Assembly: GCA_964496495.1 (NCBI GenBank)
Contig: CAZBZU010000006.1
Span: forward strand, 1 to 64,000
Length of the DNA stretch: 64,000 nucleotides
Direction: 5' to 3'
DNA from: JASBRS01 sp964496495
GTDB taxonomy: Bacteria; Deinococcota; Deinococci; Deinococcales; Trueperaceae
Numbering within the stretch: position 1 is the stretch's first letter; every line of letters begins with the position of its first letter. Below the pieces are notes generated by a model that worked only from the letters and a program-made list of their open reading frames with translations, ran no database searches and was not told the DNA's origin. Positions 61,097 to 64,000 of this stretch are shown here, one piece after another. A program made the translations under genes and the position numbers.

Positions 61097-62163
61097 CCCA
61101 TTCCGACAAGAGCGACGAACGCCAACGCATCCTCATCTGGGGCGCTGGCGCCATCGGCGGCACCGTGGCCGCCTACCTTGCACGAGCCGGACTCGACATC
61201 ACGGTCGTCGATGCCAACGAGGCGCACGTCGGTGCCCTACGCCGAACGGGCATCCAGCTCACCGGCCCGATCGAGAGCTTCACGCAGGTCGTGCCCTGCT
61301 GCCTGCCCGACGGTGTCGAAGGCACGTGGGACACGATCTTCCTGAGCACGAAAGCCCTGCACACCGAGGACGCCGTGCGACAGCTCCTGCCCCACCTGTC
61401 TCGCCAGGGCCTGGTCGTCTCGCTCCAGAACGGACTCAACGAGCTGGCGATCGCTGATGTCGTGGGTCCGTCACGCACGCTTGGCGCATTCGTCAACTTC
61501 GGCGCAGACGTGCTCGAGCCGGGCGTGATCCACTTCGGAGGGCGAGGGGCCGTGGTGGTCGGCGAGCTCGACGGCCGTTCCAGCCAGCGAGCCAACCGAG
61601 TCGTCCAGGCACTACGCCACTTCGAGCCGAATGCTGTCGCCACGGACAACGTCTGGGGCTACCTCTGGGGGAAGATGGGATACGGCGCGCTGCTGTTCGC
61701 GGGTGCGCTGACCAACGCTAGTATCGTCGATAGTCTGCTCGCCCCTGATGCCCGGCCTGCCCTGATCGAGCTCGCCCGAGAAGTGACGCAGGTTGCGGCG
61801 GCCGAAGGTGTCACACCCATGGGATTCAATGGATTCGACCCGGATGCCTTCTCGAGCGCCGCGAGCCCGACCGCCGTCGACGCGACCTTTGCGGCCATGG
61901 TCGCGTTCAACCAGGCATCCGCCAAGACGCACAGCGGCATCTGGCGCGACCTCGCCGTCCACCATCGAAAGACCGAGATCGACGCGCAGTTCGGCCCCAT
62001 CCTCCGCATCGCGCGCCGACGGGGCATCCCGGCTCCCGCGATCGAGGCCCTCGTGGAGCTGATGCACGAGGTCGAGTCGGGCGATCGGCCCCTGGCTTGG
62101 TCGAACCTGCTCGAGCTCCCGGTCGGGAACCAGGAAGGAGCGCCCGGTGCACATCCGCTTTGA
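61093..62163 (+). CDS. Ketopantoate reductase family protein
   Basis: 356 aa. The N-terminal nucleotide-binding motif is WGAGAIGGTVAAYLARAG and VSLQNGLNE follows, both typical of ApbA/PanE. The C-terminal helical domain has KMGYGALLFAGALTNASIVD and QASAKTHSGIWRDLAVHHRKTEID, where the family Lys and Ser/Asp catalytic residues lie. Being longer than PanE and in a catabolic cluster, it is more likely an NADPH-dependent 2-oxoacid/2-hydroxyacid dehydrogenase than the pantothenate enzyme. The GTG start overlaps the previous stop. Confidence 0.88.
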   Translation: MTHSDKSDERQRILIWGAGAIGGTVAAYLARAGLDITVVDANEAHVGALRRTGIQLTGPIESFTQVVPCCLPDGVEGTWDTIFLSTKALHTEDAVRQLLPHLSRQGLVVSLQNGLNELAIADVVGPSRTLGAFVNFGADVLEPGVIHFGGRGAVVVGELDGRSSQRANRVVQALRHFEPNAVATDNVWGYLWGKMGYGALLFAGALTNASIVDSLLAPDARPALIELAREVTQVAAAEGVTPMGFNGFDPDAFSSAASPTAVDATFAAMVAFNQASAKTHSGIWRDLAVHHRKTEIDAQFGPILRIARRRGIPAPAIEALVELMHEVESGDRPLAWSNLLELPVGNQEGAPGAHPL

Positions 62164-62914
62164 TGGCCGCACCGCCCTCGTCACCGGCGCCGCGCACGGC
62201 TTCGGCCGCTCCATCGCCCTCAGCTTCGCTGCCTTGGGCGCGCAGGTGGTGGCTTTCGACATCGCCGAGGCGGAGTTGGACGAAACGGCACGACTCGGAG
62301 AGGACGCAGGCACGCCTCTCGAAACGGAACGGCTCGACGTCACGGAGCGTGACAGCGTCCGCGCCGCCTTCGACAGGGCGCGCGCTCGTCACGGTGGCAT
62401 CGACATCCTCGTCAACGATGCGGGCGGCGTCCTCGGTCAGGTTGGAAGGCCACTGGAGGAGATCTCCGTGGAAGCGTGGCGCGCGATCGTCGCCGTCAAC
62501 CTCGACGGCGCCTTCTACGCCAGCCAGGCCGCAGCGCCGGCCATGAAGGAGGCCCGCAGGGGACGCATCATCAACATCTCCAGCGGCGCCGGCCTGGGCA
62601 TCAGCCTGACGGGCATCCAGGCGTACGCGTCGGCCAAGGCCGGACAGATCGGCCTGACCCGTCAGCTCGCACACGAGCTCGGCCCGTGGGGAATCACCGT
62701 CAACAACGTTGCGCCCGGCTTCGTGCGCTCCAACCCCACCACCGAGAAGCAGTGGAAGGCCTACGGCGAGCAGGGTCAACGCAACCTCGTCGATGGCATC
62801 GCCCTGCGCCGGCTCGGCACGCCCGACGACATCGCCAACGCCGTGCTCTTCTTCGCCAGCGAGCAGGCAGGCTGGGTGACCGGCCAGACGCTCGCGGTCG
62901 ACGGAGGGAAGTGA
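62147..62914 (+). CDS. SDR family oxidoreductase
   Basis: 255 aa short-chain dehydrogenase/reductase. The cofactor loop is TGAAHGFG (13-20), NDAGG is at 90-94, S146, and the catalytic Y160/K164 pair is in AYASAKAG. The acidic residue after beta-2 (FDIAEAE) suggests NAD preference. It starts with GTG 62147, overlapping the previous gene by 17 nt, so translation is coupled. It probably oxidises an alcohol intermediate of the pathway encoded here. Confidence 0.93.
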   Translation: MHIRFDGRTALVTGAAHGFGRSIALSFAALGAQVVAFDIAEAELDETARLGEDAGTPLETERLDVTERDSVRAAFDRARARHGGIDILVNDAGGVLGQVGRPLEEISVEAWRAIVAVNLDGAFYASQAAAPAMKEARRGRIINISSGAGLGISLTGIQAYASAKAGQIGLTRQLAHELGPWGITVNNVAPGFVRSNPTTEKQWKAYGEQGQRNLVDGIALRRLGTPDDIANAVLFFASEQAGWVTGQTLAVDGGK

Positions 62915-62915
62915 C

Positions 62916-64000
62916 GTGGACGCCGTCCTGAAGGTGCTGCAGGAGCAGGGGCCGCGCTACCTGGACGAGCTCTCGGAGTTCGTCGCCATCCCCTCCGTGA
63001 GCACCGACCCGGCGCGCGCAGAGGACGTCCGGCGCGCCGTGGCGTGGGTCGAAGCGCGCCTGGCGCGCGCCGGCCACGGCGCCATCGACGTCGAGGTGTG
63101 GCAGACCCCGCGGCACCCGGCCGTCTTCGGTAGCTACGACGGCGCTGGCGACGCCCCGACCGTGCTCGTGTACGGCCACCTGGACGTGCAGCCGCCGGAA
63201 CCGCTCGACGCCTGGGCGTCCCCACCGTTCACACTCACGGAGCGCGACGGGCGCCTCTACGGTCGCGGCGTCAGCGACGACAAGGCTTCGATGTTGCTGC
63301 CCATCCTGGCGGCCGAGGCGTTCTTCGAGGCCGGCGAGCAACCCCCGGTGAACCTGCGCTTCCTGTTCGAGGCCGAGGAGGAGATCGGCAGTCCGCACCT
63401 CGGCGCGCTGGTGGAGTCGCGGAGGCAGGCGCTCGCCTGCGACCTGGCGCTCTCCGCCGACGGCGGCATGTGGCGGGCGGAGGCTCCCAGCATCACACTG
63501 GCGGCGCGCGGGCTGGCGGGCCTCGAGCTCACCGTGCACGGCCCGGCCAAGGACCTGCACTCGGGCCGGCACGGGGGCGGCGTGGCCAACCCCCTTCACG
63601 CCGCCTGCGAGCTCGTCGCCTCCCTTCACGACGGCGGCCGCGTGGCCGTGGAGGGGTTCTACGACGACGTGCAGGAACCGGACGCGGCGCTCGCTGCGGC
63701 GCTCGGGAGCCTGCCCTTCGACGAGGCGACCTACCTGGCTGCCGTGGGGGCGCCGGCCGCGTTCGGCGAGGAAGGCTTCGGCACGCTGGCCCGGCAATGG
63801 GTTCGGCCCACGCTCGAGGTCAACGGCCTCTACGGCGGCTACCAGGGCATCGGGACGAAGACCGTGCTGCCGAGCGAGGCGCACGTGAAGATCACGTGCC
63901 GGCTGGTGCCGGCCCAGGACCCCGAGGACATCGTCACCAAGGTGCGCCGCCACCTCGAGCGTCACCGTCCGCCCGGCGTGACGCTGAGCTTCGAGGGGGA
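62916..64000 (+). CDS. M20 family dipeptidase (3' end outside window)
   Basis: 361 codons visible from GTG 62916. The metal-site motifs YGHLDVQPPEPLDAW, GRGVSDDKAS and FEAEEEIGSP are those of the ArgE/DapE/carboxypeptidase G2 group. The lid-domain segment HSGRHGGGVANPLHAACEL follows. It hydrolyses amide bonds using two zinc ions. It starts one base after the SDR stop. In this operon it may release the amino acid or amine produced by the preceding steps. Confidence 0.93.
   Translation, partial: MDAVLKVLQEQGPRYLDELSEFVAIPSVSTDPARAEDVRRAVAWVEARLARAGHGAIDVEVWQTPRHPAVFGSYDGAGDAPTVLVYGHLDVQPPEPLDAWASPPFTLTERDGRLYGRGVSDDKASMLLPILAAEAFFEAGEQPPVNLRFLFEAEEEIGSPHLGALVESRRQALACDLALSADGGMWRAEAPSITLAARGLAGLELTVHGPAKDLHSGRHGGGVANPLHAACELVASLHDGGRVAVEGFYDDVQEPDAALAAALGSLPFDEATYLAAVGAPAAFGEEGFGTLARQWVRPTLEVNGLYGGYQGIGTKTVLPSEAHVKITCRLVPAQDPEDIVTKVRRHLERHRPPGVTLSFEG

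Overview
This is a GC-rich bacterial chromosome segment (roughly 70% GC by eye, strong G/C third-position bias) with about 60 densely packed genes. I saw no rRNA, tRNA, insertion sequence or CRISPR array. The lineage cannot be fixed from sequence alone. The gene mix (DinB, CHAD, CtaG, AlkZ-like, TMEM175-like, TIGR04190-type radical SAM) and the repeated leaderless promoters, with a TAnnnT box 6-7 nt before a start codon, suggest Deinococcota (Trueperaceae-like), Chloroflexota or Actinomycetota.

Layout. 1-7.4 kb: BNR-repeat protein, MarR regulator, formate-tetrahydrofolate ligase, flavodoxin, B12/radical SAM protein, DinB, and an unknown protein with a HELVE motif. 7.4-10.7 kb: copper ATPase CopA behind a CsoR-type operator, a glutaredoxin and a small unknown protein. 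10.8-13.1 kb: MDR oxidoreductase, a membrane protein and YceI. 13.3-17.6 kb: a MarR-controlled asymmetric heterodimeric ABC exporter. 17.7-22.8 kb: DedA, amidase, DHA2-type MFS pump, TMEM175-like channel. 22.8-25.3 kb: arsenic island 1 (arsP, redox protein, arsR, arsM). 25.4-34.7 kb: CtaG, VanY/LysM peptidase, methyltransferase, MFS, Crp/Fnr, secreted proteins, DUF302 and a MerA-like flavoprotein. 34.7-38.5 kb: SixA, arsenic island 2 (arsR, acr3, arsC) and a CHAD protein. 38.5-41.6 kb: FeoB with a membrane-anchored DtxR/FeoA regulator. 41.7-48.6 kb: small membrane protein, cyclase-like protein, first AlkZ-like protein, coiled-coil repeat protein and a 1108-aa XRE-ATPase-TPR regulator. 48.6-51.6 kb: metal-sensing ArsR-family regulator facing a P1B-4-type metal ATPase. 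51.7-55.3 kb: methyltransferase, second AlkZ-like protein, TetR and CPBP protease. 55.3-59.2 kb: a decaying stretch with a non-functional adenylation domain and a frameshifted MFS gene. 59.4-64 kb: a GntR-led catabolic operon (creatininase, ketopantoate-reductase-like, SDR, M20 peptidase) running off the right edge.

The unifying theme is metal and metalloid homeostasis: Cu efflux, As reduction, efflux and methylation, Fe uptake, Co/Fe/Zn-class efflux, and redox partners. Several regulators share one promoter design, TTGACG/A - 17 nt - TAnnnT - 6 or 7 nt - ATG, which predicts leaderless mRNAs. In the exporter operon this promoter points at a 14-codon ORF. That ORF is either a leader peptide or the true start of marR reached through a +1 shift (or a sequence error) in a G5 run.
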